Below are positions 1-13,590 of a stretch of 64,000 bases of DNA, piece after piece; positions within the stretch are counted from its first letter, which is position 1; each line of letters begins with the position of its first letter. The DNA lies in contig OY848929.1 of the NCBI GenBank assembly GCA_963693285.1, positions 4,652,501 through 4,716,500 on the forward strand, given 5' to 3'. Position numbers and translations under genes: made by a program. The DNA comes from Xestospongia muta. Taxonomy: Eukaryota; Porifera; Demospongiae; Haplosclerida; Petrosiidae. Under the pieces are notes generated by a model, which saw nothing but the letters and a program-made list of their open reading frames with translations, was not told the DNA's origin and did no database searches.

Positions 1-3000
1 ATGAATCAGAATTATCTTCATCATTTGGTTCACCCAAATACTCGCATTTGGTACATAACAAAGATCAGCCCCACCCACCTCACCCGAAACCTAGACGGCC
101 ACCTCCTCCTGCTCAGTACTCTAAGATCAATAAAGACCAAATTGCTAATGGGCGTGGTCATCAGACGCCGTCTCCAAAGGACTCGCCTACTAATCCACCT
201 AAACGCTATGATGATGTCGAAGGAAAGAAATTAGTTCTCACTCCTGTGTCTCCACGACAAAGTTCTGCAGAGGAAATGTGGATGACCGTAAAATGGCAGA
301 CAATGCTAAAGAATAGAGGAAGTAGTACATCCAGTCAACGCTCTTCTAGTCAAACAGCATTGGACAACCTTATCATACAAGAGGACTATAGCAACTTGAG
401 TGATTTAGCTGTGGGTGGTGCTTTTGTCACTCAACAACGTCGACATTCCTTTAGTGAAGGAGAAAACTCACTTACCATAACATCACCAACATTACGAGAA
501 TCTATCATTGCTATAGACACTCCCCAAGGTGCTGTTGTAGGCCCAAAAGATGCCCCCATTGATGAGGATATTTACACTGTCCCACCAGATGCGGACAATG
601 AGTTGGAACAAAGTGATATTTATACAGTACCTCCTGATGCTACGGATGCCTTATATGGTAATGTTCCACTTCCTGAGGAGGAGGACTATGTCAATTATGA
701 TGCTGAAATGTACTCACATGATTATTTGAATGAAGCTGAGTTACGTGAACACCTTCGTAACAATACCTCTGTTCCACCTGGTGAAGAAATCAAGCCTGCT
801 ACTGTTTTCCAACAAAAGGTCCCAGCTGCTGGATTGAAAGATATCGTCTTGGAAAACTTGGGAATCAAAAAACCAGCCACAAAAACTGTCATTCAGTCTG
901 TTGCTTTGTCACAGGAGGAACGAAAACAGGCGCTACCTATGTTCCAATTGTCTGGAAATAAAGATCGAGGATTACAAGTTGGACGAGGGGACTACATGGC
1001 ATTTCATTCTGATTCCTGGGTTAGTCGAAATCGAAAGGCAAATAATAAGTCACATGACAAATCACATGACAAATCACAAGATAAATCACATGATAAGTCA
1101 CAAGAGAAGTCACATGACAAGTCACAAGAGAAGTCACGTGACAAGTCACATGATAAACTCCCAAATAAAATCAATGATAAGTCACCCCTTCTACCTCATC
1201 CGCTTCATTCAAATAGACCTCAACCACCAAAGAAATCACAACCTCTTGAGTCTCCTGAAGTTGCTTCTCGACCACTCCCAGACATACCTTTAAAACCACA
1301 TAAGAAACCCACAGTCAACAAGGAGCCTCCCCCTAAACCCCCGTATCCTGTGGGACTTAAAGCTCACCGTCCTTTACAGCCAGTCAAGTCACAGCCATTG
1401 ATAGAAAATGGATCAGAGCCAGAGAAAGTATGTGCTTCCAGCACTAATGCTGTTGTGTCTAGTCCAAACCGAGGTAAATTAAATAAAAATAAATAAAAAA
1501 AGTTGAAGTGGTGTGATGTTTGTTTGTGTATTGATCACCACTGTTAATTTACAGTTGTCTTTCTATGACAACAAGAGTGCATTGAGTAGCTTTGAAATAT
1601 ATATGTTTGTACTAACTTTAATGTCAAAGTCAGTACAAAAGTAATCATTATTCAAATTGTATCATTATATTAGAAAACAGTCATTGTTTATGTTTTATAG
1701 TTAATTATAGAAATAATTTAGCTACTTTCCCATTAAAAGTATGTTGGATTTACTTTGTATAGAGAAACCTACTCCACCTCCCAGACCTGCTCCTTATCAA
1801 GCTGAAAAAGGAAAATCTCCACCTCCTATTGCAGGTAAGAGATCAAACTATATCCATTGATTCATCTGTCCATATTATAAATATATGTACTTTGTTTTAT
1901 TTTTGTCATTCCAGTAACACAGGTAAAAGATCTTATGTCATACTGGTATCGTCCATCAATAACACGAGAAGAAGCATGTAGTCTTGTCAAAAGAATGGAT
2001 GCTGGCTCTTTCATTGTACGCGATAGTCAAACTGTCAGTGGTGGGTATGCCCTCACAATTAGAGTATCTAAAGACCTCATTAGACATAGAAGAAAGTTAA
2101 CTGATGGTAAAGAGATATGATTACTGATACAATGGTTATAAATATATTTCCTTTAGATATGGAAGTCACCGAGGATATGTGTGTGACTCACTTCCTTATT
2201 CAGCCTGATCCTGAAGGTGTCAAATTACAAGGATGGAACGAACCTGCCTTTAGTAAGAGATACTACATCTAGATAGTGTAAACTCCCCAAGCAATGTTGA
2301 AGGTGTGGCTTAAGTTAGCCACACCCTCAATTAAATTGTTTTAAAAAAGCCATGCATTATTTCAGTTGTTTATATACACAATATATTTGTAGAAACACTA
2401 CCTGATTTCATTGCCAAACATACATTGGAGAAGCTCTGTCTTCCATGTCTCCTCAAACTACCCAAAGGTAAGAACAGTATATTATCACATATCTCTATTG
2501 TTCTCTTCAGCTTCTGAGTCACAGAGAGGTCTGAAAAAGAAAGTTGATAGCCAATATCATTTTGCAGCTGCAGGTATAATAGAAACTATCCATTTAAACA
2601 CGTATTTATACATCCATCTATCCAATCATTGATCCATTCTGTCTATCTGTCCATTCTTTTATTTGTTCATCCATTATTTTATCTGGCTAGGAGCAAGTAC
2701 AAATAAATGCATTCCTGTTGTATTCATTAAACATAGCCTCCACCTTGTATCTCTTTTCTTTTTTTAGCTTGTGATTTGGTGTTCTTAGGGACAATTGAAG
2801 TCCCCAGTCCAACAGGAGATACTACTGTGACAGAAGCTGTAAGGCAACTTAAAGCTCTTGACCTACCAACTCTTAGCATTGTCAACTTTAAAGCATCTCT
2901 CAGTGGAGTTACTATTACAGATAATGCCAATGGGTAAGGCTGTGAAATATTTAGAGTATGTCAAAAGTAGATTAGTCTGTCAACTAAAATTTCCTTTCCA

Positions 3001-3825
3001 CTATGGAATTATTTTATGATAAAGGTTATCATCATAAAATTTCCTTTCCACTATGGAATTATTTTATGATAAAGGTTATCATCACACCAGCTTACCTAAT
3101 GAGATAGTAAAACAATCTAACTCAGACAGTAGCACAACGCAGACACAGACAATAAAACAAATATTAACATTGTTACTGATATAGGATATGGTGATAGAAT
3201 TATTGTTTTTAAAGTATTTACTACTGTTCTCTATTATTAGTCTACTTAGCAAACGAAACTATCCTCTACACACTATCACTCACTGTGGACTAGATCCTAC
3301 TGATACAAGGTAATATAATAATGATTGTACTGTATAGGTTTACATCTCTCTCTCTCTCTCTCCTCTCTTATAGATGGGACTTTCCACATTTAGGAGACTC
3401 TATGGCTGTCAAGAACAAACCGTTAGTGTCAAAATCATTGCAATAAATTCTATAACTTCTCTCAATTATGTGTTTTACTTCATTTAACTCTTACTAGTTA
3501 ACTACAGTATGATGCTTACTATCTAGAGACATTATTAATTAGATAAGAATGTAAATCTTGTTACACCTAGGAGAACTAATTACTCCTAACAAGAGGGAGA
3601 GTAGTCCTTTGTTACTTTGTGTCTTTTGTTGTCAAAGCATATCAAAGCATAATGTTGTCATGGTAACTCCAGGAGTATATCATATACAGGAAATTTTTCT
3701 GTTAGTTAATAAAGCAATTATGGTGTGAATTCTTGTTTGTTTGTTAAACATATCCTAATATGGTCCTAATTTCTTGTACAGTAAATGAGATCAGATAGAA
3801 AAGGAGATGATTAGTATAATAGAAT

Positions 3826-3881
<56 letters not shown>

Positions 3882-4021
3882 GGTGTTTTGGTATAGTTCA
3901 TAAGATGCAGGACAGTCCTGGGTATACTTGTTCTCTGTTTGCTGAACTAGATCCTCATCAACCTGTTTCTAATATTGTTGCGTACATGAAACGATTACTC
4001 CAATCAACAAAACGAATCTAA
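1..4021 (+). CDS. TNS: Tensin homologue, C-terminal part (linker, SH2, PTB); 5' end outside window
   Basis: Tensins link integrin tails and actin at focal adhesions. The reading frame is open from the left edge (codons start at base 3). Coding exons: <1-1473, 1763-1834, 1915-2106, 2157-2252, 2393-2467, 2511-2573, 2768-2933, 3241-3309, 3374-3421, 3883-4021; all junctions keep frame. Exon 1 gives a long disordered Pro/Ser-rich linker with two IYTVPPDA motifs, a DYVNYD motif and an HDKS repeat. The SH2 domain starts at about 1933 with SYWYRPSITREEA, has the phosphotyrosine-binding FIVRDS, and continues in THFLIQPDPEGVKLQGW, close to vertebrate tensin SH2. The PTB domain starts with DLVFLGTIEV (about 2772) and ends in VAYMKRLLQSTKRI. 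SH2 followed by PTB at the C terminus is the tensin signature. The N-terminal PTP/C2-like half, if present, lies to the left. Confidence 0.93.
1048..1162 (+). repeat. In-frame 12-bp repeat coding HDKS/QDKS/QEKS
   Basis: About nine degenerate copies of a 12-nt unit of the type tcacatgacaag lie within tensin exon 1. They encode alternating Ser-His-Asp-Lys and Ser-Gln-Asp/Glu-Lys tetrapeptides. The unit stays in frame, so copy-number change would alter linker length without a frameshift. Confidence 0.85.
2985..3084 (+). repeat. 50-bp direct tandem duplication in tensin intron
   Basis: Two adjacent copies of a 50-bp unit (2985-3034 and 3035-3084), nearly identical, inside the intron between the two first PTB exons. 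This looks like a recent local duplication with no coding content. Confidence 0.9.
3829..3880 (+). repeat. (CT)n microsatellite forming the polypyrimidine tract
   Basis: A pure CT run of about 52 nt ends directly at the AG acceptor of the last tensin exon (exon starts at 3883). The microsatellite therefore serves as the polypyrimidine tract of that 3' splice site. A shorter CT run (about 3341-3362) precedes the exon at 3374. Confidence 0.9.
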
Positions 4022-4377
4022 TTGATAAGATTATTCGCCTCAATCTTTTGTCTCTAGCTTTTTTATTTCACTTTAACAATTTCATTAATATTAATAACGA
4101 TAAATTAATGATGCTGTTAATGTCCATCTACTTGTCTTAATTCTTATTTGTTAAATTTTATTAAGTTATGGTTAGTGTTATGAAGTTAATTTACTTATTA
4201 TTAATTGTTTTTGTTTTAATGGATTGTCTACAATCATCTTAAGTGTACTTTTTATTATTTTGTTCACAGTTTGAGTAAAATGTTAAGAATATCAAAAAAA
4301 CTGATGTTAAAAATTCTAAACAAATGATAAAGGCACAATGCTAACAAAATGTTCTGCGTAAAAGATTTGTTACAATT
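4022..4377. other. Convergent intergenic region, tensin / Fz-CRD gene
   Basis: AT-rich sequence between the 3' ends of two convergent genes. It presumably holds both 3' UTRs. No open frame of note and no repeat were seen. Confidence 0.6.
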
Positions 4378-5199
4378 TTAATACAAGAGAATACAGATGC
4401 ATATCATTATTACAACTGTAACAACCAGCACATTTGCTTTGGTCAGTGATAATGATCCACTTGGACTTGGTAATGGTATTTTGGTTTGGTAAGGGGGTGA
4501 TCGTATCAAAGTAGTGGAGGTAGTAGTTGATGGTGAGTATATGGTTGTAGTTGATGATGAGATTATGCTAGTAGTTGATGGTGAGTATATGCTAGTAGTT
4601 GATGGTGAGTAAATGGTAGTAGTTGATGATGAGATTATGATAGTCGAAGAATTTGAACCTTCTGATGCTCCAGGTATTGGTGCATTAACTCCTGGTATTA
4701 AAGCAGGTACAACTATAGTTGAAGGATCATCAGGTCCAAAACAAAGTGATTGATTATTTTTTTCTGGAAAGTTGCTGCAGTTCAAATGATCAGGCCATGG
4801 CACATTTTGTTGTTGAAAATGACTAAAGCAATTGTCATAAACTTCTTCGCAAAGATTTCGACAAGGATCAAGTTGAAGAAGGGTGTTACCAAGATCAAAA
4901 CATAGTGGAGCATAATAAGAACATAAAAATAACAAAGAAGCACCAGAACAGTTAACTAAAATAAGAGGTCTGAAATCGTTTAGTTGCTGGAATGCTTGTG
5001 CTTGATTTTCTAGTCCATTCTTAGTAGGATAGCTAGTCATATTATAATCCATTGTGTAGCAGAATGGAATGACATTATAATCAAGTAGTTCACAGGACTC
5101 TGGAGGAGGAGTAAGTGTGGCTTCTTCATATCGTGGAAAGCGACAGAATAATACCAAAATGATGTAGATATAACACCTTACTTCGTTCTTTGTCCACAT
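4378..5199 (-). CDS. Frizzled-type cysteine-rich domain protein, probably GPI-anchored
   Basis: Single exon, 273 residues. An N-terminal hydrophobic stretch (about residues 9-20, YIYIILVLF) is a plausible signal peptide. Residues about 35-155 carry ten cysteines with the spacing of a Frizzled CRD (CELLDYNVIPFC, LFLCSYYAPLC, DPCRNLCEEVYDNC, LNC, SLCF). Fz CRDs bind Wnt lipids in Frizzled and sFRP proteins. There is no seven-helix domain. The CRD is followed by a Ser/Thr-rich stalk with repeated IYSPSTT units, then a C-terminal hydrophobic run (VLVVTVVIMICICILLY) with no cytoplasmic tail. That end is typical of a GPI-attachment signal, though a tail-less single-pass TM is also possible. It may be a membrane-tethered Wnt modulator; the function is inferred from the domain only. 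Confidence 0.85.
   Translation of the reverse strand: MWTKNEVRCYIYIILVLFCRFPRYEEATLTPPPESCELLDYNVIPFCYTMDYNMTSYPTKNGLENQAQAFQQLNDFRPLILVNCSGASLLFLCSYYAPLCFDLGNTLLQLDPCRNLCEEVYDNCFSHFQQQNVPWPDHLNCSNFPEKNNQSLCFGPDDPSTIVVPALIPGVNAPIPGASEGSNSSTIIISSSTTTIYSPSTTSIYSPSTTSIISSSTTTIYSPSTTTSTTLIRSPPYQTKIPLPSPSGSLSLTKANVLVVTVVIMICICILLY
4515..4650 (-). repeat. Coding minisatellite in Ser/Thr-rich stalk
   Basis: Short direct repeats (unit about 24-30 nt, translated as TTTIYSPST / TTSIISSST) within the stalk of the Fz-CRD protein. They make a mucin-like, probably O-glycosylated spacer. Confidence 0.7.
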
Positions 5200-5452
5200 A
5201 CTGACTACTAGTGTTAACTTGTTGTCGCTACAACTGCAGGTGCGAAATTGTGCATGGTTTATATAAGATTAGCACACACCCACGCAAAACAAATTAAGCT
5301 TATAAATTTCTTTAAAAACTCTTAAAAGTATAACAATTAAAAATACAAATTGACCATAGATTTAAGGTTTGAACATAAAACTGTACAAATCATTAAACAG
5401 ACACAATAAAAAATTAATACTGTATAATGTATGTTGGATAGTTATTGTCCAG

Positions 5453-8400
5453 TCAATGGAATGATAATGATGCTATTTCATTATTTAGATCTGACAGAAT
5501 AGCATCCAATTCGTTTAAATTCGTTGTCATGGTGTCCCTTCTCACTGGAGCTTCATGAGGTATCAGTACATTAGTTGTAGACTGAGCCAACCTAGGAGCA
5601 GCAGGCTCACTGGCTATCACTGGTAGAGTGGTTATATCTTTCTGGTTGATACTGTCAGAAGGCAAACCACTATCAGTTGATTCGTTAGTATCATCTTCAT
5701 GGATGGTGCTACTAGTGAGAGTGCTATCTAGTGAAATGTTTGTGTTTGTAGTTTTGTCTTGCTCCACAATCACATCAACTTTTCGTGCAGAGTTTTCCTC
5801 ATTTTCTTCATCTTCTTCATCTTCGTCATCAGTATAATACTGAAGAGACTAGAGTAAGTAATAAAAATGTAACAACTGTTATCAGAAGGACAGATATACA
5901 GACAGAGAGATAGACAAAAAACAGAACTAACTTCTATTGCTTTTTGTCTCTCGTAATCTTTCAAAGGGAAGTATCTCTCAATCAGATTGAAAATAGCCGG
6001 AGAGGAAGGGATAGCAAAAACAATTTGAGTAAATGCTAATCGGTTGTCTGACTCCTCTAGCCATTCACGAACAGTCCCGACAATAAGATAAGGAGATACA
6101 CAGGCTGAGACAAACCCTTCAATCCAAAATACCTGTGGATAAAAAATAATAAGCACAGCCTTTAATGTGTTTCTTAATAAGCTCACAATTGTTTCATAAT
6201 TTTGTTTGTGTCCCATTTCTAACGCATTTCTACAACAACTGACAATATTTTCATCAGAAATCCCAAAGACAGCATGACAGATAACTGAAAAAACAAAACT
6301 TAAGATAAAATACATTAAATTACTTTTAGTAAGTAGAATTGTAATTTGTAACGTTTGCCAATAGTAATGGCTATTAGTTAAGATAGTTATATCATCATTT
6401 GTAACACACACTGGGAAATTATGTAAACAATGTCTTATCATTATCGCTATGTAAATATTTTACATGTTTTTTCTGTTTGAACTTTAGAGCAGTTTACACA
6501 CACAATAAATACATTATCATGTGATATCAATCAAACACTAACCAGATCACAGAAGATCATTACATAACAAAATTTATACTTTTTATGATCTCTAATGACT
6601 GTTTGCTATTTCTTGATTGAACTAAATTGTCAACACATTGACATCAAAGCTTTAGAAAGAGACTAAAGAATATGTCAGCATGTATTTTAGGAAAGGCAGT
6701 CTAAAGATGACTATACAATCATTAGTTGGAGTACTATATGTATAACAAAGCACCATAGATTTTTTATAACACCACATTAACAGTTATGAATAAAGTGGAG
6801 GACAATACTGATCAGAAAGGAGTTAAAGAATATATTAGAGAGTCTAATCAAACAAAGATGTTCGACAGTATTACTATGTAGTACCATAGAGTTATAGCTG
6901 ATTTTATCACACAATTGTGCACACTTACCTTGAGTTGGTAGGTTGTATCCTTGGGTCAAAATGTTTTCACCTAATGCGCAGTGCTTAGCTAGACATAGCT
7001 CATCCATTAGACCACTACCAGCTGCTTGGAGGACACGGCGCACATCTAGAGATGAAGAACACAGAACATTTTTATATTTAGTTCAGTTTTAAAACTGACC
7101 ACTTCCACCCAGACTTTTACTTTCACTACGCAATGGGATCACAAGTACGTCACATGATATTTGTGTGATGTCATCAAACGTCGTCGCTACTCTGTTGTTC
7201 AAATAGCAATTATATGGATAAACATGGAGATCATTTTCATCATCTGATAAACATTCTTTTGACCAAGGTGTCAAGTCAAGGGCTGAGGGAGAGAGTGGCG
7301 TTGGTGGAGGAGAAGGTGAAACAGACGAACAATGTTGAAGTTGTTCTCTTTCAGAGTTGACAAGATTTTCCAAACGATTTTGTTTTTCACAAAGTTGAAC
7401 CTAAACAAGATCATACAGAGTATTATTGTAACAGTTGATTTTATATAACGTACACGATATTCTTCTCCTTTAGTTTGGAGTTGTAATCGATTGACTCCTT
7501 CCACAAATGCTACTACTATTTCAATAGATCTGAAGTAAACAAAGAAATGGAATGTTTAAGACACTATTTACTAGCTATAATGTACTCTCATGATACTACC
7601 ATATTGACTTACTGATTAGTATCTGCATTTTGGATTGCATCAACTACTTCTGATACATGACATCGAGTGACATCTTGCTGATTGACCCTTAAGATCTGGT
7701 CACCCGGATAGAGTCCAGCAACAAATGCAGGTGAACCTGGTTGAACGTCCTTAACAATAGCACGAAGAACCTTGCGTTGATCCATATGTACTTCATAGCA
7801 CTGTAATAAATAGTTTATAACAATGATGTATTTTTATTAATGCAGAAAATCTCAACAAGGTTTAATGTTTAACTGACTTCTAAATGAAATCCATATCTCG
7901 TTACTGTGGGGTCTAAATATATAGTTCGGTGAACTCTTTTAGGAGGAGCTTGAATATACTTTGTACTATCAAAATAGAGACAAAAATGATTACTTAAAAA
8001 TATTAATTTGTTTCATACATTTTTGAGCCTTCGTAGTAATTTTGGCTGAGAGATCTAGACTCCAGTTTCTTTTTTAAATCAGGAGAAACTGTAGTGAGAG
8101 CTTTAAGTTTATCCTCCAATCTAAACAAGAATAACAAACTGCATATAGTCATGACAGAGTTTGTGGCTCACTTGATGACATCAACTGGTGTTGATGCAGA
8201 TTTTGACAATGGTTCATGAGTCTTCGGATCTAATGATGACAAAATAGAATTACAATTTAATCAAGAACCAAGTATAAAGTGTAATCTGCACTAACCTGGT
8301 GTCGAAGACCTCTGTTGTTCATGCATTTGTTTTCTATCTGCTACTGGAGTTAATTGTGCACTCTTGGACTTATGAGATGGAGTATCTGAGGAATGGATCA

Positions 8401-10638
8401 TTTGTTTAATTTCCATGCAACAAATTAACTTACCATTTTTCCTGTCATCTGATTCCTCTGACTCAGATTCTAAACAGACATACATTAATTTTTAGTTGTA
8501 TTACATAATCTAACCTGAAGAAGAATCTCCAAATGTAACTTCCATTCCTCGTGTCCTAAGCGCTTTACCCGAAATACTGGTCACACGAGTTCTCATATCG
8601 CCCAGATCATCCAGAGAATCCAAAAAGCCTGACTGTTCATTAGCTTCAGATTTGGTTCCTTTCTTACGACCAAGGATATTTGAACGAAATCGCTGAAGTA
8701 TAGAAAAACAATGTAAATATATCATACATAATGTTACTAAAACCAACTGACATGAAATATGCCTTTCTTTGGTTTGCTCAAATCCTCAGAACGAGATCTT
8801 TTGCTTTTGTCTTTCGACTTTTCTTTGTCATCTTTGATAAAATTTGGATCAAAGCCCACTTTTCTCTCTAATGTTGAGGATGGTGATGGTATAACATGGA
8901 TTGACCGCCTCTTGCGTGGTATTGAATTAAATGATGTAGATTTCTCGGGTCTCTCACTGTCTTCATCTTCTCTTTCTTCTTCGTCTTCTTCGTCTTCTTC
9001 ATCTTCTTCTTCATCTTCTAATAGTTCAGAAGGTACTGGAGAGGAAGCCTAAGGCAAGAAGAACTCAAATTATATAGCTACAACACAATAATGCTCTAAA
9101 ATGGAAAACATATTACATGTCGTATCTTTGTATTTACCTCTGATACGGATATCCTAGCATCTTCATGAGGGCTCAACATATTTAATTCTTCAACTGATTC
9201 TAAAGGAGGGAGAGACGATGCACGACCTTGTCGAGGGTTTTCTGGGGGTGGCTCGTTTATCAATATCTTTGATGGAATGGAACCAACCATAAAGGAACCA
9301 TTAACAAAAGTATCGTCTTCTTGAGATTCCTCGCTGTCCCTCTTTGCTATTTCCGTGTTTGATTGCACATCAAAACTACTGCTAGCAGAGACAGTTTCAA
9401 ATGAAGTCTCCATGCTTGTAGACATACTAACACCAACAGGAATATCATCCAAATTGGGCCTTTTTGTATTAAGATTCTCCTCAGCAGCTGGAGCAGAACT
9501 TCCGTAGTCAGAGGTCAAAGAAGTGGGTCTGCCTGCTTCTTTGATGAAATGATGAAGCATTGAAGGGGGTATAGCACCAACAAGAGGGAAGTCATATTTG
9601 CTGTTTTCTCTTTCCATATTGATCAGAATTTTTATTCGTAACTTTTTTATTTCATCACACGAACCTCTTAATTCATATTCACTAGACATCTGAGTCTCTA
9701 CTAAAGATAAGTGACGGGTTTTCTGTATATCACGAGAAGTTGAGTCAAGTAAACCTTGTGAAGTTGCTACTTTGTAACTGTTCTTCCTCGTATAGCTATA
9801 TGGTCTCGTTCTTATAAGTGAATCATCAGTAGTTGCAAGAAGATAACTCTCTGTACGCAAACGAGTAGGACTCGTTGCATCTGGATCACTAGTTGTTGAC
9901 GATTCAGTACTTCCTCCCAAAGCATCAAGAGATTCCTTCAGTTCTTTGTCATAAACAGATCGTCTTGGTGTTGGTGACACAGGATCAGGAGACATTATCA
10001 TCTCGCAAGAAATAAAATTCTCGTGTTGATAAGAGGTACCATCCTTTTCGTTGTCAATTTTTTCTTCATCTGGAATGTCAGGATGCTGTTCAGTTTGATC
10101 TGAGTTATAAATAAAGAAAGCAATGATATCAAGTGTTTGAAGAGTTATTACAAAGGGACAGTACCATAGGTACAATTACTTAATTATGTATGACTTGTAA
10201 CTTTAACCTTTACCTTCATTTCCTTCGTTTACTATAACATCCTCAATACTAGATGGAAGGACATCCATTTCATAAGTAGCATCACGCATGGCCCTACACC
10301 GACACCAACCATTTGGTAACCTTCCAAGAACCTCTACATGATCTCCTTTCTTCAAAAGAGACCACTCTACTCCAGGTATCAAGTAGTAATCACTCAGTAG
10401 AGTGGTAACTGTACGAACAGCTATATAGGAAGAGGATGTAATGTCTATTTGTTCATCTGTCCACTTATCTTTCTAACCAGTCTAGCAATTTATCCATCAA
10501 CTTACATGATCCATCATTGCTATTGGAGTCATTTACACTGCCATTTCTCCTTGGTAGGAAATCTGTATCACTACTTTGATGATGAGGAGTCCAACTACTA
10601 TTACGACGTGATGTTGAAACATCAGTCTCTCTATATAC

Positions 10639-10672
<34 letters not shown>

Positions 10673-12102
10673 AGAAGTCATAGATATCACACTACACAGT
10701 CATCATGAGTCACTAACTACAGACGGTGTTAGAAGCCTTGTTAGAATAAATGATTAAAACAGCTGTATCGTTAATTCCCAAAATTTACAACCAATAGTCA
10801 TATTTACAACTTGTACTAATAAGTGATGTTAACTGTGATAGTTCCTGGAACTAACTCTGTGATGATATGTGTGTCATAACTCACAGCATTCTGTGTCTCC
10901 ATGGAAACTACATAACATTTTCTTCATTTGTCTCAAGAGATCTCGCTTGTTCTGAAGTCTCTTTTTCAAAAGGATTAGTCTTGGATCTAAATCCATCAAA
11001 GACATAGGAGTACCATCAATTTCATCATCATCAGGAACTACAGAGGAATGAAGAAAAGAAAAAAAAGGCAAGATGTGTTGAGATCAAATAAAAGGACAAA
11101 GACCTACCATTTCTTCCAATAACTCGAACTGAATTTCTATAGTTACAAATAAACAACAACATAATTATCACATCTTAGATTATTTAAAGGTCATGTTTTG
11201 CATGTACTTCAAAGGAACATACAACACTTAACAACTTACGTGTTATGTTTACTCTTCTTGTTTATAGAGCATCTTGATGCTTTGATCCTTGCATCAACTA
11301 TGTGTAAGTCTCCTATAACAAGTAAGAAAATTACTCACAATAGAATACATATACAAATACAATATTGACAAATGACAACGTTATAACAAATAAATAATAA
11401 AATAAACAAAAATAAGGTCAAGTAAACATCTTAAAATTTAAAAAAAGGAAGGCGTGCACCATCCATCCTCCACACCTATACATGTACATGTATACTAGTT
11501 ATACAATAATGTGTTATCACATCAGAACATAAATAGACATTCTTATACTGTTATATTTATGTACATGTACATCTGATACCCAAAAAACTATATATATTGT
11601 GATCAAGACATTGTTGACTTGCCTTCTATTTCTTCTTCGTCTTCATTGAATGTTAGTCTTTTAGCATTAGATACCCTGTACATAGAGATCAGTACATAAG
11701 TTAGTTAGATCATATTGATAATGAAGTGAATGTGTGTGTGTGCGTGTGTGTGTATACAGTGTTTCATTTAGTGGTGGGTAAGAAGTGGCATTTGCCTCTC
11801 TTGGGACATTGTTGCCATCTCTTGGAAGTATTAAGGGAAAGAAAAGGCTAGTATCCACTACCCCCATTCTAAATTTGGGCCCTTGAACAACTTTATAAAT
11901 GAGACTTTGGTGTGTGTGTGTTTTGTACCATTGCAACATCTGGTTCTCTGATGGTGCTTGAAACAGGTATTCAGCGTTGTTAGCGAGTATGAGTCGAAAT
12001 AAATGTCTCCTTCTTTTGTCAAGGTCTTTTTCTTGTTGAGATGTATAATCTATTTCAATGAATGACCCATCGAGATCTGCAAAACCAGCCTTTTGTTGCA
12101 TC

Positions 12103-12145
<43 letters not shown>

Positions 12146-13547
12146 TTTCAAACTAACATAATTAATACACTATTGGCACTGTTGTTAATTTCTTATAGAT
12201 GATAAACCACATTTACTACAGATATAAGCTGATAACAGAACTAATTACCATGTGACAGTTAGTGGAACCTACTCGAGAAACCATAGACAGTACAGGAAGA
12301 CATGAGAGTATGGCCACCAAATTAAGTACACAATAGTACTATGTGTGTACACAATAGGTCATTAGTCATTGCAATAGAAGGCTTAGGATAATCAAAAATA
12401 TACCGATAACAGCTTAAAGGAATATGTTTAATTAGGGAGAATCCTGTGAGATCATTATTAGATAACATTTATGGTATTTTAAAATAAAATAATATTTCTT
12501 AATTTTTTATTCCAGCCTGTCTAATTATAATTAATGTGTTTATATTGTACATGTAAATGTACAAATATGCATGTAACTGTACATGTGTACATGTAATTAA
12601 AATGAACCATTAATGTTTTGTTTGTAACTAAAACAACATTTTTACTTTATCTTAGTCATGTGACTAATAATGTTGCCCCTCCCTCTTTACCATGGAATAG
12701 CATGTTACTATTATTGATCCAGAGACTAGGGGACACACTTACTATATAATATATTAGTTATATTACAGGAATCCTAACATAGAGACAAGTAAAGTACACA
12801 GTACATGCCAAATACCTTTACATAAACATGATAACACTATACATGTACACACTCATACTCTCTGACATACTCTGTTAGGTGGTGGATAGATATCACGAGG
12901 AGGTGGTTCACCATGTGGCTTCACATTAATCCCCGAAACCTATATTATGAATGTGAAAAAATAATCCATCTATCCATCATGATGTCAACGTCATGTGTTA
13001 TATATACTGCTAATGAGAACAACAAGTTTACAAAACTAGCTGTAGGAATGTCTCTTTAATTTTAACTAACTGTAAATAGTTTGTTTAACAACAACAATAG
13101 CAATAACAATTACATAATACTTAACTGTATTGTCACTAAGAGCTGAGCTATGCTCACAAAAATATGATAACAAATTGACAGTTTCAAAAATAATAATATA
13201 CCGTTTAACATACCCTATAAAATTCAATTTTTTTCTCTTTAAGTTGGCACCAAAGAGTTTGCCATTGTCTATCCTACATATGAGAGAGGAAACAACATTA
13301 AATTTCAACTTAACTACATATTGAAAGCTTAAAAATTCTCAAATCTAATCCAATATCAGTATCTATTATCAGTTGATAAAATTTGAGTTAAAAACGACAA
13401 CAGAATAATTACATCTCTGGTCATGTCATAATGTGACTTCAACACAATTTTATAATAATTCTTCCATCATGCTATTGTTTTCTAAATCATTATCTATACT
13501 AACAATGGTTATAAACTAGATAATCTTGTCAAGTATAGTAAAATAAA

Positions 13548-13590
<43 letters not shown>

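Noticed and set aside
8759..9052. Open frame on the + strand coding a poly-Ser protein
   Set aside because: It is the antisense of the Glu-rich exon 8752-9048 of the scaffold gene, which is supported by splice phases on both sides.
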